From the NCBI RefSeq assembly GCF_007489275.1, contig NZ_VLNR01000067.1, forward strand, positions 1 through 37,416: a stretch of DNA of 37,416 bases, written 5' to 3'. This DNA comes from Aquimarina algiphila (GTDB lineage Bacteria > Bacteroidota > Bacteroidia > Flavobacteriales > Flavobacteriaceae). The translations under genes and the position numbers were made by a program. Positions within the stretch are counted from its first letter, which is position 1; each line of letters begins with the position of its first letter. This document shows positions 1-6,039 of this stretch, piece after piece. The notes below the pieces were generated by a model. The model saw only the letters and a program-made list of their open reading frames with translations. It searched no databases and had not been told where the DNA came from.

Positions 1-51
1 AGAGTCGATGAGAAGAAAAAGAAAAAAATCGTAATTTTAACACTGAAATAA
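1..51 (+). CDS. C-terminal tail of a gene entering from the left
   Basis: Frame 1 is open from the first base and stops with TAA at 49-51, encoding a short lysine-rich tail (RVDEKKKKKIVILTLK). It could be the last residues of a gene that starts outside the window. So little is visible that neither function nor coding status can be established. The ATG-free, lysine-rich tail may also be chance in AT-rich DNA. Confidence 0.25.
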   Translation, partial: RVDEKKKKKIVILTLK

Positions 52-85
52 ACACGCTTTTGGGAACTGTTTTGCTATGCTCTAT

Positions 86-150
86 TTAAACAGGAATACC
101 CGGGTCAATTTCATAGGAATCTCCAATAAGCATATCGACTGCTTTATTTA
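86..150 (-). pseudogene. possible minus-strand gene tail, cut off at about 150
   Basis: Reading the minus strand, about 22 codons run up to a TAA at 86-88 and encode a plausible protein end (KAVDMLIGDSYEIDPGIPV). The frame is closed upstream by a stop close to position 165, exactly where a DUF4199-like reading on the plus strand begins. This could be the scar of a rearrangement that joined two gene ends tail to tail. The family is not recognised, and chance coding is possible. Confidence 0.2.
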
Positions 151-152
151 GT

Positions 153-401
153 GTGGTTTTTACCTATATTTTCTATGAGATATTATATCCCAAATATGTA
201 AATGAACTTCTTTTAGCGATGAAAGAAAAGATGAACCTTTTAAGCATCCCAAAAGAGAAAATCGATGAAAAGCTTGCAGAAAGGACTACATACTACAGCA
301 CCGCTATCCAAAGTGGTTATTCTTTTATAGGAAATTTTATTACCGGTATGGCATTTACTCTTTTATTGAGTTTTTTTTTAAAGACAAACAAAAAGATATA
401 A
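153..401 (+). pseudogene. DUF4199-like membrane protein, C-terminal remnant
   Basis: The 82-residue reading has the layout of the C-terminal half of DUF4199 proteins, common Bacteroidetes inner-membrane proteins of unknown function. A helix ending in FYEILYPKYVNELL comes first, then a charged loop with KEKM and EKIDEKL, then a final membrane helix near residues 57-76 and a short basic tail. DUF4199 proteins are usually about twice this length with four membrane helices. Here the frame is open only from 117, and the only start is a GTG at 153. The N-terminal half is missing, so I read it as a truncated remnant rather than an intact gene. A divergent short protein cannot be excluded. Confidence 0.45.
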
Positions 402-484
402 ATAAAAAGAAATAGGAATGATTACAATAACTTATAAAAAAATAAGGTAATTTGGATGCTTAGTATTTTACTAACAGCAAATCA

Positions 485-1090
485 ATGATTAAAAAACTAT
501 TAAAAGTAGTACTTGCCTTGATTCTTATTGTTTCCATTGGCGCTGGGTACCTTTATTTTAGATTACATAATGATATTGATAATATTCTTGATGCAAAAAG
601 TGATTGGCGAAGTGAAGTGCTGGAATTTCCATTACTCTTTGCTGGAGATCTGGACTATGAAGGTGAAGAACATATTCGATTTGCTCCGGGTTGGGGAGAA
701 CCCAATAGTGAGGATTACTTTTCGTATGTATTTGTATGGATGATTAAAGAAGACCCTAATCTCAATCCCTCTGAATTAAAAAATATCATCAGTACCTACT
801 TTGATGGATTGATGAATATGGGGGCAATAACCAATCTCAGTTTCTTTAAAGATATTCCAGAAACTATAACTACCATACAACAAATAGATACAAATACATA
901 TCAAGGTACTATAACCCTTTATGATGAATTTTTTTCAAAAAAGATCTTTGTACTTAATGCAAAAATCAAAAATGAATATTGCTCTACTAAGGAAAAACAT
1001 TTAGTTTGGTTTTATCTGTCTCCACAAGAATACAATCATCCCATTTGGAACGACCTTATAGGTATACAGTTAACATCAACATGTGATTAG
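485..1090 (+). CDS. hypothetical protein with N-terminal membrane anchor
   Basis: A 201-residue protein beginning with two lysines and one hydrophobic helix (residues 5-25), with no lipobox and no clear cleavage site. It is probably an inner-membrane-anchored protein with a periplasmic domain. The rest is acidic and rich in aromatic residues (FAPGWGEPNSEDYFSYVFVW, about residues 66-85), with only two late cysteines. I do not recognise the family. It stands alone on the plus strand with no partner gene, between decayed sequence on both sides. The ATG at 485 is preferred because it gives the Lys-Lys-hydrophobic start. Base composition matches its neighbours. Confidence 0.7.
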   Translation: MIKKLLKVVLALILIVSIGAGYLYFRLHNDIDNILDAKSDWRSEVLEFPLLFAGDLDYEGEEHIRFAPGWGEPNSEDYFSYVFVWMIKEDPNLNPSELKNIISTYFDGLMNMGAITNLSFFKDIPETITTIQQIDTNTYQGTITLYDEFFSKKIFVLNAKIKNEYCSTKEKHLVWFYLSPQEYNHPIWNDLIGIQLTSTCD

Positions 1091-1182
1091 TTCATAGAGG
1101 AAACACTATGAACCGTAAAATAATAGTAAACAAAACTGCTTCTCTATTGGGCGTAGCTAAGTATATTTCTGGTAATGAGCTC

Positions 1183-1356
1183 CTAATTAGGACTCAATTC
1201 TTCCTTAATAATGGATTGAAAATATCGTACTCCCAATTGACCTCCGTAGGCTAACACAAATATTCCTGCGGTAGGTTTCCAGCCATCTTCTAAAAAAATA
1301 TTGACTTTCTCTTCTAATTTGTGTTCAGATTGATCAGATAGTATTTTATATTCCAT
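1183..1356 (-). CDS. DUF1737 family small protein
   Basis: A 57-residue protein read on the minus strand from ATG at 1354-1356 to TAG at 1183-1185. Its sequence matches the DUF1737 layout: an N-terminal MEYKILSD strand, then a helix (LEEKVNIFLEDGWKP), then a G-rich strand (AGIFVLAYGG) and a short helical tail. DUF1737 proteins are about 50-70 residues long and are thought to form a single compact alpha/beta unit of unknown function. The WKP signature is present. It is intact although both neighbouring regions are decayed. The gene is shorter than typical ORF-calling cut-offs and would be easy to miss. Confidence 0.7.
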   Translation of the reverse strand: MEYKILSDQSEHKLEEKVNIFLEDGWKPTAGIFVLAYGGQLGVRYFQSIIKEELSPN

Positions 1357-1400
1357 AAGTAATTTTTGATTAAACGTATTTCACCTAAAACAAATTTATT

Positions 1401-1577
1401 TTAAGTTTTCTTCATTTTCTTACGGATTACCGTAATGAGATTACCATATAAAACCCTTATCAGAGTTACATTAACAAAAAACAACACCTGATCTACTAGA
1501 AAACAGATCATTAGCCAAAACATATACCATGAAGTATAAAAAATGGTCAGTAGTTTTTTTTCACTATTTAGTTTCAT
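1401..1577 (-). CDS. possible small two-helix membrane protein
   Basis: A minus-strand frame of 58 residues from ATG at 1575-1577. It has two hydrophobic stretches (about residues 8-27 and 28-45) and a basic tail ending RKKMKKT, a topology consistent with a small inner-membrane protein. It starts just inside the end of the yggS pseudogene and has no recognisable family. It may be a real tiny gene, the remnant of a longer one, or chance, since AT-rich DNA readily encodes hydrophobic runs. Confidence 0.25.
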   Translation of the reverse strand: MKLNSEKKLLTIFYTSWYMFWLMICFLVDQVLFFVNVTLIRVLYGNLITVIRKKMKKT

Positions 1578-2024
1578 CCCAATAGTAGCCATCTGGATAG
1601 ATTCTTTCTCTAAAAATAGCAGTTTCCACTCTAATTATCGTAGCTCCTTCTTCTATGCGATTTCCAGATCACCACGCATCCCCATAGATAATTCATTCAT
1701 GGTTACATTGGGAATATTGAGGTCTATCACCTCATCCTGGATTTGCTTTAATAACTGGAAACATGTTTTCACTTCTGTAGTATCAGAGCTAAGCAATCCT
1801 ATAGTCATCAAGCCTTTTATATGAATATTCTTGAATTAAGTTCTTGCACTTTATTCTCTCCAATAATCGTTTCTCCTTGTTGTAAAGCAAAATTTATCTT
1901 GTACTGTATCTACTGTTTTTGTAGCCAGTAATAAACGAACCTGCTTTGGATCTCTATGAACACGCATACAGGTTTCCTGTATTCTTTTATGAATACGGCT
2001 TAAATTACCTGTAATAGTTTCCAT
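1564..2024 (-). pseudogene. yggS: YggS/PLPBP family pyridoxal-phosphate homeostasis protein, disrupted
   Basis: The intact protein is a small PLP-binding homeostasis protein of about 220 residues. The start is clean: METITGNLSRIHKRI, then RDPKQVRLLLATKTVDT, where the Lys of the KT motif is the PLP lysine of the family. Reading then breaks. A frameshift near 1900 moves to ALQQGETIIGENKVQEL. Near 1828-1848 the sequence jumps straight to NIHIKGLMTIGLLSS, so some 80-90 middle residues are absent. ELSMGMRGDLEIA follows, then a second frameshift near 1656, then EEGATIIRV and a degraded AIF end. The ATG overlaps the MarR stop codon (TAATG), so it was once the third gene of that operon. Antisense ORFs here are shadows. 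Confidence 0.85.
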
Positions 2025-2605
2025 TATTCCACAAGTGTTTGATGGTCCGGACAATCGATTTGAAGTTCGTGATTATTGAGTGACTTTTCCAAGAAAGAAC
2101 AATAATGCTCATTACCGTTTTTTGAATAATGATAGCAGGTTAGACACATGCGTTGGATTGATATTATTGAATTTTGGTTTAAATTTTCAATAATCTTTAA
2201 CAACCCATTTAAAAATATCCCTTTTGTGGTATCTGTTAATTTACCTATAGCATGATCTAATGCATTGGTATACCCTGAAACTTTATTTGCTATTTCTTTT
2301 CCTTCTTTTGTTAACTCGACCATATAGCTTCTGGAGTCATAGGTATCAGGAATTTTTATAAGCATCTTTTTTTCGAGCAATACTTTAACCGAATCGCTTA
2401 TGGTTGCTTTGGTCAAATCAAATTCTTTAGCAAAGAAACTCACCTTTAACATCTCCTGCTCATGAGTAAGGCAGAATATCAAAATTTGTATTTGTATAGG
2501 GCTTATTCCGTATTTCTTACTTTCCTGCCATAAGAGCACTCTAAACGTTTTCGATATTCGTTCTAGGGCTTGAGTAATTTTATAATTTATCTCTATATCA
2601 GTCAT
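2024..2605 (-). CDS. MarR family regulator with Cys/His-rich C-terminal tail
   Basis: A 193-residue winged-helix protein. The MarR core covers residues 1-145: dimerisation helix, a recognition-helix region around FAKEFDLTKATISDSVKVL (58-76), and a wing with the usual D-x-R (D90, R92). Beyond it lies a tail unusual for MarR proteins: C154-x2-C157-x-H159, H167-x-C169, then C185-x2-H188. This could bind a metal or act as a thiol switch. The start overlaps the AAA gene by 8 bases and the stop overlaps the yggS pseudogene start, so the three were translationally coupled. The shared 13-bp palindrome at three nearby promoters is its likely operator. Ligand unknown. Confidence 0.88.
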   Translation of the reverse strand: MTDIEINYKITQALERISKTFRVLLWQESKKYGISPIQIQILIFCLTHEQEMLKVSFFAKEFDLTKATISDSVKVLLEKKMLIKIPDTYDSRSYMVELTKEGKEIANKVSGYTNALDHAIGKLTDTTKGIFLNGLLKIIENLNQNSIISIQRMCLTCYHYSKNGNEHYCSFLEKSLNNHELQIDCPDHQTLVE

Positions 2606-3332
2606 GATCTTGGGTTACCAGGATTCCTTTGGATTCTTCTCTTTTAATAATTTCCTTTTTCATTTCCTTATACATATGGTCTTTTGCCTCTGCATACGAG
2701 ATCCCATAGACTCTTTTTACATTTCTATGGCTTTTAGGAAATTTAGTCAATATATCGTCATAAAACGTATCTAATTCATTTTGATCAGGAAGTTCAAATT
2801 TTAATTTTAATTGAAAACGTCTCAATAAAGCAGTATCAATACTCCTGGAATGATTGGTCGCTGCAATTAGCAAGGTTGTATCGGGCAGGTAATCAATTAA
2901 CTGAATTATTGTATTGACCAGACGTTTCATTTCTCCAGAATCCTTATTATCATAATCTCGTAGTGTACCGATATAATCAAATTCATCTATAAACAATACC
3001 GCTTTTTCTCGATCTGCTTTGCGAAATACATTGGTCATATTCTTAGCAGTTTCTCCTAACTTCGAAGAGACAATGTTTCCCAGATCTAAAATCATCATCT
3101 TTTTACCTATCGCATTGGCAATAGCTTTTGCCGTAGTTGTTTTTCCGCAACCTGTATGGCCGTATAACAACAATTTATTATCCACCGGCAAGTTATAGCG
3201 CTTTAAAGCTTCAACGTGCTTAAACTCCTTTAATAATTGATCTAAAGCATTTTTATTATGCTCATTAAAATGAATTTTATCCAAAGGAAGTATCGTTTCT
3301 TCCTTATGAATCAACAAATCATATATATTCAT
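2598..3332 (-). CDS. AAA+ ATPase
   Basis: A 244-residue soluble AAA+ protein. It has Walker A GHTGCGKT (58-65), Walker B LFIDEFD (113-119), a sensor-1 region ending AATN (157-160) and a double-arginine finger region ALLRRF (168-173). It is a single-domain protein of the small stand-alone AAA type (FtsH/Vps4-like core), with no protease or membrane part. It is the promoter-proximal gene of an operon with the MarR regulator, overlapping it by 8 bases. The role may be chaperone-like remodelling of a partner, but the substrate is unknown. The ATG at 3332 follows the TAACTTTG promoter element by about 30 bases. Confidence 0.88.
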   Translation of the reverse strand: MNIYDLLIHKEETILPLDKIHFNEHNKNALDQLLKEFKHVEALKRYNLPVDNKLLLYGHTGCGKTTTAKAIANAIGKKMMILDLGNIVSSKLGETAKNMTNVFRKADREKAVLFIDEFDYIGTLRDYDNKDSGEMKRLVNTIIQLIDYLPDTTLLIAATNHSRSIDTALLRRFQLKLKFELPDQNELDTFYDDILTKFPKSHRNVKRVYGISYAEAKDHMYKEMKKEIIKREESKGILVTQDHD

Positions 3333-3361
3333 TCCCTTCTACTTCTATATCATTAAGATTA

Positions 3362-3379
3362 CAAAGTTAGCAATCCTAA
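3362..3379 (-). promoter_or_regulatory. AAA-MarR operon promoter with MarR-type operator (site A)
   Basis: On the minus strand the Bacteroidetes -7 element TAACTTTG occupies 3362-3369. It overlaps a 13-bp near-palindrome at 3367-3379 (plus strand TTAGCAATCCTAA), one base off the ideal TTAGGAATCCTAA seen at 5015-5027. Binding here would block the promoter, which suggests autoregulation by MarR. The operator also covers the stop codon of the thioredoxin-like gene upstream. Confidence 0.65.
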
Positions 3380-3987
3380 TTAAAAGAAGTAATCTTATCG
3401 GCTATTTCTTTATAAGTAATATGACCAAACCACTCTGCTATGATTTCATAACTATTATTAAATAAAACAAAACTTGGGGTACCTCTCAATTGATTTAAGG
3501 TAAATGTAAGTGCTATTTTGTCTAATGACCTTAGATAATGAGCAACTCTTTTTTGCAGTGCTACTTTTTCAAAATCTGGCCATAGTGCATAACTAGGATT
3601 GATGTTACAAATAGTTTCTATGGCAACATTTATATCGCTTAGGGTTTCTTCTATCTTATCCATCACAATAGGAAAATCCAGTGAATATGGAAGCGTTTCT
3701 ATACCTTGTTGTAACATCATCTTTTTGGTCTCCCCTACCAAAGCCCCATCATTAACCAAATGTGTTGTATGCGCTATGGTATTTTTGTCATAATCCTCAA
3801 AAGCTGTGGATAAGGCTAAAAAAGAAACATCTTCTTTATGAAACTGGTGATATAGTTCATTAAAGAGCGGTAATGCATAAGAAAAGCATCCCGGACAATT
3901 TACTTGAAAGACCAAAAGGAGATTAAGATCTTTGATCTTAAAATCTCCTTGTAATGTCTTTTCAAAATGTAATTCAAGTTTTTTCAT
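3376..3987 (-). CDS. thioredoxin-fold protein (TlpA/peroxiredoxin-like, CPGC)
   Basis: A 203-residue thioredoxin-fold protein without signal peptide. The active-site motif is CPGC at residues 31-34 (QVNCPGCFSYALPLFNEL), and the cis-proline region is RGTPSFVLF near the C-terminus. Between them is a long, mostly helical insertion, as in peroxiredoxin or TlpA relatives. A longer reading to 4062 exists, but it runs through the DUF2024 gene; the ATG at 3987 lies one base after that gene's stop and starts the conserved beta-strand. Last gene of the lipoprotein-DUF2024 operon. A role in thiol reduction or oxidant detoxification is inferred from the motif. Confidence 0.8.
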   Translation of the reverse strand: MKKLELHFEKTLQGDFKIKDLNLLLVFQVNCPGCFSYALPLFNELYHQFHKEDVSFLALSTAFEDYDKNTIAHTTHLVNDGALVGETKKMMLQQGIETLPYSLDFPIVMDKIEETLSDINVAIETICNINPSYALWPDFEKVALQKRVAHYLRSLDKIALTFTLNQLRGTPSFVLFNNSYEIIAEWFGHITYKEIADKITSFN

Positions 3988-3988
3988 A

Positions 3989-4252
3989 TTAATTACAGTG
4001 TTCCATTTCAATAATATAATATCCTTTTTGTCGAATTTCTTGTTCAACAGCTTCCGGAGCACGCTCCATATGGCAAAAATTACATTCTTTTGTCGTTAAC
4101 TGAAAATTTAAAATCCCTTTTTGGGCTAAATATTCCTTTCCATAGGCATATACATCTTCTACTGATGTATGATCTTCAACCAGGATATCAAAATGCATGT
4201 TAACATTGGTTGCTTTGGGCACATAGGTATCATAAACAGAAACTTTCATCAT
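3989..4252 (-). CDS. DUF2024 family protein
   Basis: An 87-residue cytoplasmic protein that fits DUF2024 along its whole length. It has the N-terminal KVSVYDTYV strand, HFDILV, a helix with AYGKEYLAQKG, the conserved ECNFCHMERA cysteine/histidine motif (about residues 56-65) and the end GYYIIEMEHC. The function of DUF2024 is unknown; the ECxFCH motif suggests metal or thiol chemistry. Two adjacent ATGs (4252, 4249) are possible starts. It sits 2 bases after the lipoprotein stop and 1 base before the thioredoxin-like start, so the three genes form a tight operon. Confidence 0.88.
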   Translation of the reverse strand: MMKVSVYDTYVPKATNVNMHFDILVEDHTSVEDVYAYGKEYLAQKGILNFQLTTKECNFCHMERAPEAVEQEIRQKGYYIIEMEHCN

Positions 4253-4254
4253 CT

Positions 4255-4980
4255 TTATTTCAATTTTACAGTATAGGGTAATGATAAATCTCCACTGGCT
4301 ACACTAAACACATCATAGACTCCTAACATAGGTTGATCTTCTTTACTTGTATTTACAATCATATAGGCTGCTACTCCATCATATTTAAAAGAAGTTTGAT
4401 TATTCATTCTATAATCAGGAATTACCACTTTGATCGTGTTCTCTATTGTCGTCACGGGAAAACCTGGAGAATCCATATACATAGGCATTCCTGGATTTGT
4501 AGGTGGTAATGTAACATTATCTGTATCTGTAAATTGTTTTACAGCCAATCCTCCTGGTACACGCTCATCTTTATGCAAAACTACCCAGTGCGGGTGCCAG
4601 ATCACGCCATCATTATCAAAGATAGCATCATTGTTTTCATCCCAGATCGGTGTATCATCAAAATCAGGATGAGAAGTAAGTGCCATAGCAACTATTCCTT
4701 CTGTCTGACTAAAACCTACATCAGTTGGTTTTAAAGATGTAGGGAAAACATATCCTAATACAGGTGCTCCATCCAAAGATCCATTAGGAGTTGGAGTAGT
4801 TTTACCTGCTGTTCCTTTAACATTGATTTCCCATACACTTATACTTAGATTAGAATGATGTGTTACTTCTGCATTCTTAATGACAAAGTCGTCGTTGTTA
4901 TATGGTCTTTCCTGAGCACATGAAGTGGTTATTACACCAAGAACTAAAATTGCTAATATTACTAGTTTATCTAATTTCAT
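4255..4980 (-). CDS. exported lipoprotein of unknown function
   Basis: A 241-residue protein with a type II signal peptide: Lys-containing N-terminus, hydrophobic core, lipobox ITTSC with the lipidated cysteine at residue 21. The mature domain is beta-rich and acidic, with an Asp/Asn-rich segment (FDDTPIWDENNDAIFDNDG) that could bind calcium, followed by IWHPHWVVLHKDE, a His-rich stretch that could bind a metal. I do not recognise a characterised family. It is the first gene of the DUF2024-thioredoxin operon and lies behind the strongest copy of the MarR-type palindrome, so its expression is probably controlled with the thiol genes. Confidence 0.78.
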   Translation of the reverse strand: MKLDKLVILAILVLGVITTSCAQERPYNNDDFVIKNAEVTHHSNLSISVWEINVKGTAGKTTPTPNGSLDGAPVLGYVFPTSLKPTDVGFSQTEGIVAMALTSHPDFDDTPIWDENNDAIFDNDGVIWHPHWVVLHKDERVPGGLAVKQFTDTDNVTLPPTNPGMPMYMDSPGFPVTTIENTIKVVIPDYRMNNQTSFKYDGVAAYMIVNTSKEDQPMLGVYDVFSVASGDLSLPYTVKLK

Positions 4981-4995
4981 TTTATCTTATTTTTA

Positions 4996-5031
4996 AAAGT
5001 TAGGAATCTTAAAATTAGGATTCCTAACTTT
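4996..5031 (-). promoter_or_regulatory. MarR-type operator with extended inverted repeat (site B)
   Basis: A perfect 13-bp inverted repeat (4996-5008 and 5019-5031, 10-base spacer) lies just upstream of the lipoprotein start. Inside it, 5015-5027 reads TTAGGATTCCTAA, whose complement is TTAGGAATCCTAA, the consensus of the three sites. A half site (TTAGGAATC) lies at 5000-5008. On the minus strand TAATTTTA right after the palindrome is a near match to the -7 element. The arrangement suggests two regulator dimers or a dimer plus a half site. Confidence 0.65.
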
Positions 5032-5045
5032 ATAGATTAAAAAAA

Positions 5046-5279
5046 TTACCCTTTTACATCTGCCATTGAGGCTCCAAAGTTTAAATGCAATACATTTCCT
5101 TTTGGAGTTAACAATGCTGGTACCGATTGCACTCCTGCTTTTTCGGCTTCGGGGATTCGGTCTCTGACCTCTCCTATATTTACTATTTCGACATTTTCAT
5201 TACCTACTAATTCTAAAATGTCATGTTCTGCACTTATACATACTGAACATCCTGCATGATAAAAAACTGATTTATTCAT
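5046..5279 (-). CDS. small thioredoxin/glutaredoxin-like CxxC protein
   Basis: A 77-residue thioredoxin-fold mini-protein: strand KSVFYHAG, active site CSVC at residues 11-14, helix, strand NVEIVNIGEV, then the cis-proline motif SVPALLT and a final LHLNFGA strand. It is shorter than a standard thioredoxin (about 105 residues) and closer to glutaredoxin-like or thioredoxin-like family proteins. The start is the ATG at 5279 (MNKSVFYH); a longer frame to 5321 would run up against the promoter element. It is monocistronic, preceded by TATATTTG and a copy of the MarR-type operator. A reductase role is inferred. Confidence 0.82.
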   Translation of the reverse strand: MNKSVFYHAGCSVCISAEHDILELVGNENVEIVNIGEVRDRIPEAEKAGVQSVPALLTPKGNVLHLNFGASMADVKG

Positions 5280-5323
5280 AATTTTATTTTTATACTTTTT
5301 ATTTTTTAGCAATATTGCCAATA

Positions 5324-5346
5324 CAAATATAGTTAGGATTCCTTAC
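5324..5346 (-). promoter_or_regulatory. promoter and MarR-type operator (site C) of the CxxC protein
   Basis: On the minus strand the -7 element TATATTTG (5324-5331) is directly abutted by a 13-bp palindrome at 5333-5345 (plus strand TTAGGATTCCTTA; one base from consensus). The operator fills the spacer just upstream of the -7 box, as expected for a repressor site. Confidence 0.65.
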
Positions 5347-5514
5347 TGTATAAAATGTTTTTTCACTTTTCTCATTATTCATAAGCAATTAATCTCATTA
5401 GGTCCTTATATTACTTATCTTTCTTACCTCATAATTTTTTTATGTTATCAAGCTTTACCTTTTATATTATCTAAAGAACGGATTGCAAATAGTATATATT
5501 TCTAAAATTTAATT

Positions 5515-5567
5515 TTGCAGTTACAAAAACATTCTTATCTTTGTACTGTAACAATTTTTAATACAGT
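5515..5567 (+). promoter_or_regulatory. promoter and operator of the Rrf2 regulator gene
   Basis: TTG at 5515-5517, an 18-base gap and TATCTTTG at 5536-5543 form a Bacteroidetes-type promoter. Directly downstream, across the predicted start of transcription, is an inverted repeat CTGTAAC-N8-ATACAG (5546-5566). The same motif recurs before the next gene (6000-6020). This fits autorepression by the Rrf2 protein. The promoter also shows that translation cannot begin at 5515. Confidence 0.65.
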
Positions 5568-5571
5568 TATA

Positions 5572-5982
5572 TTGGTCAAAAGCAAATTTTCTATATCATT
5601 ACACATTATGACACTATTGGCTTTGTATAAAGATGATTGGTGTTCTTCTTCTGACATTGCGAGTAGCCTAAACATTAACCCTGTTCTGGTTAGAAAAGAA
5701 ATTGCTGCTCTTAAAAAAGGAAATTTGATTGAAAGTAAAGAAGGAAAAAATGGAGGTATACGTTTGCTTAAGGATGCAAATAAAATTTATCTATCTGATA
5801 TTTTTACAGTAATAAAAGGAGATAGTAGTGTCCTGTCATTATCCAATAATATACCAGACCCAACGTGCAGAATTGGAAAACAGATAAACACAAAACTCGA
5901 AACGCTGTTAGAAACTATTGACAATTCTATTGTAAGGGAATTAAACAAACAAACCTTGGAAGAATTTAAAAATCAATTTTAG
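5572..5982 (+). CDS. Rrf2 family transcriptional regulator
   Basis: A 136-residue winged-helix regulator. The Rrf2 signature is complete: KFSISLHIMTLLAL (helix 1), then SSSDIASSLNINPVLVRKEIAALKKGNLIESKEGKNGGIRL spread over the HTH and wing, ending GGIRLL. The [4Fe-4S] cysteine triad of IscR/NsrR is absent; one Cys is in the core (PDPTCRIG), one near the start, so it resembles the YwnA-like, cluster-free group. I choose the TTG at 5572, because the longer frame starting at 5515 runs through the promoter and the conserved fold begins at SKFSIS. It heads an operon with a hydrolase, a flavin-type protein and two NTF2-like proteins. A redox or electrophile signal is likely. Confidence 0.85.
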   Translation: MVKSKFSISLHIMTLLALYKDDWCSSSDIASSLNINPVLVRKEIAALKKGNLIESKEGKNGGIRLLKDANKIYLSDIFTVIKGDSSVLSLSNNIPDPTCRIGKQINTKLETLLETIDNSIVRELNKQTLEEFKNQF

Positions 5983-5999
5983 CTTTTTTTTAACCAAAA

Positions 6000-6020
6000 C
6001 TGTAACAAAATAAATTACAG
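6000..6020 (+). promoter_or_regulatory. second Rrf2-type operator, before the hydrolase gene
   Basis: CTGTAAC-N8-TTACAG (6000-6020) is a perfect 6-bp-arm inverted repeat in the 57-base gap between the Rrf2 gene and the hydrolase. It shares length, arms and the extra C after the left arm with the site at 5546-5566. It suggests separate control of the downstream operon, although no clear -7 box was found here. Confidence 0.6.
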
Positions 6021-6039
6021 ATAAAATAAATTATTTAAA

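Noticed and set aside
1108..1254. Plus-strand frame from ATG 1108 with a GAGGAAA-like sequence upstream (about 48 residues)
   Set aside because: It overlaps the DUF1737 gene on the opposite strand, matches nothing known, and Shine-Dalgarno sequences are weak evidence in Bacteroidetes.
1543..1824. Plus-strand 93-residue frame opposite the yggS pseudogene
   Set aside because: It lies antisense to recognisable YggS signatures on the minus strand; the frame is a shadow.
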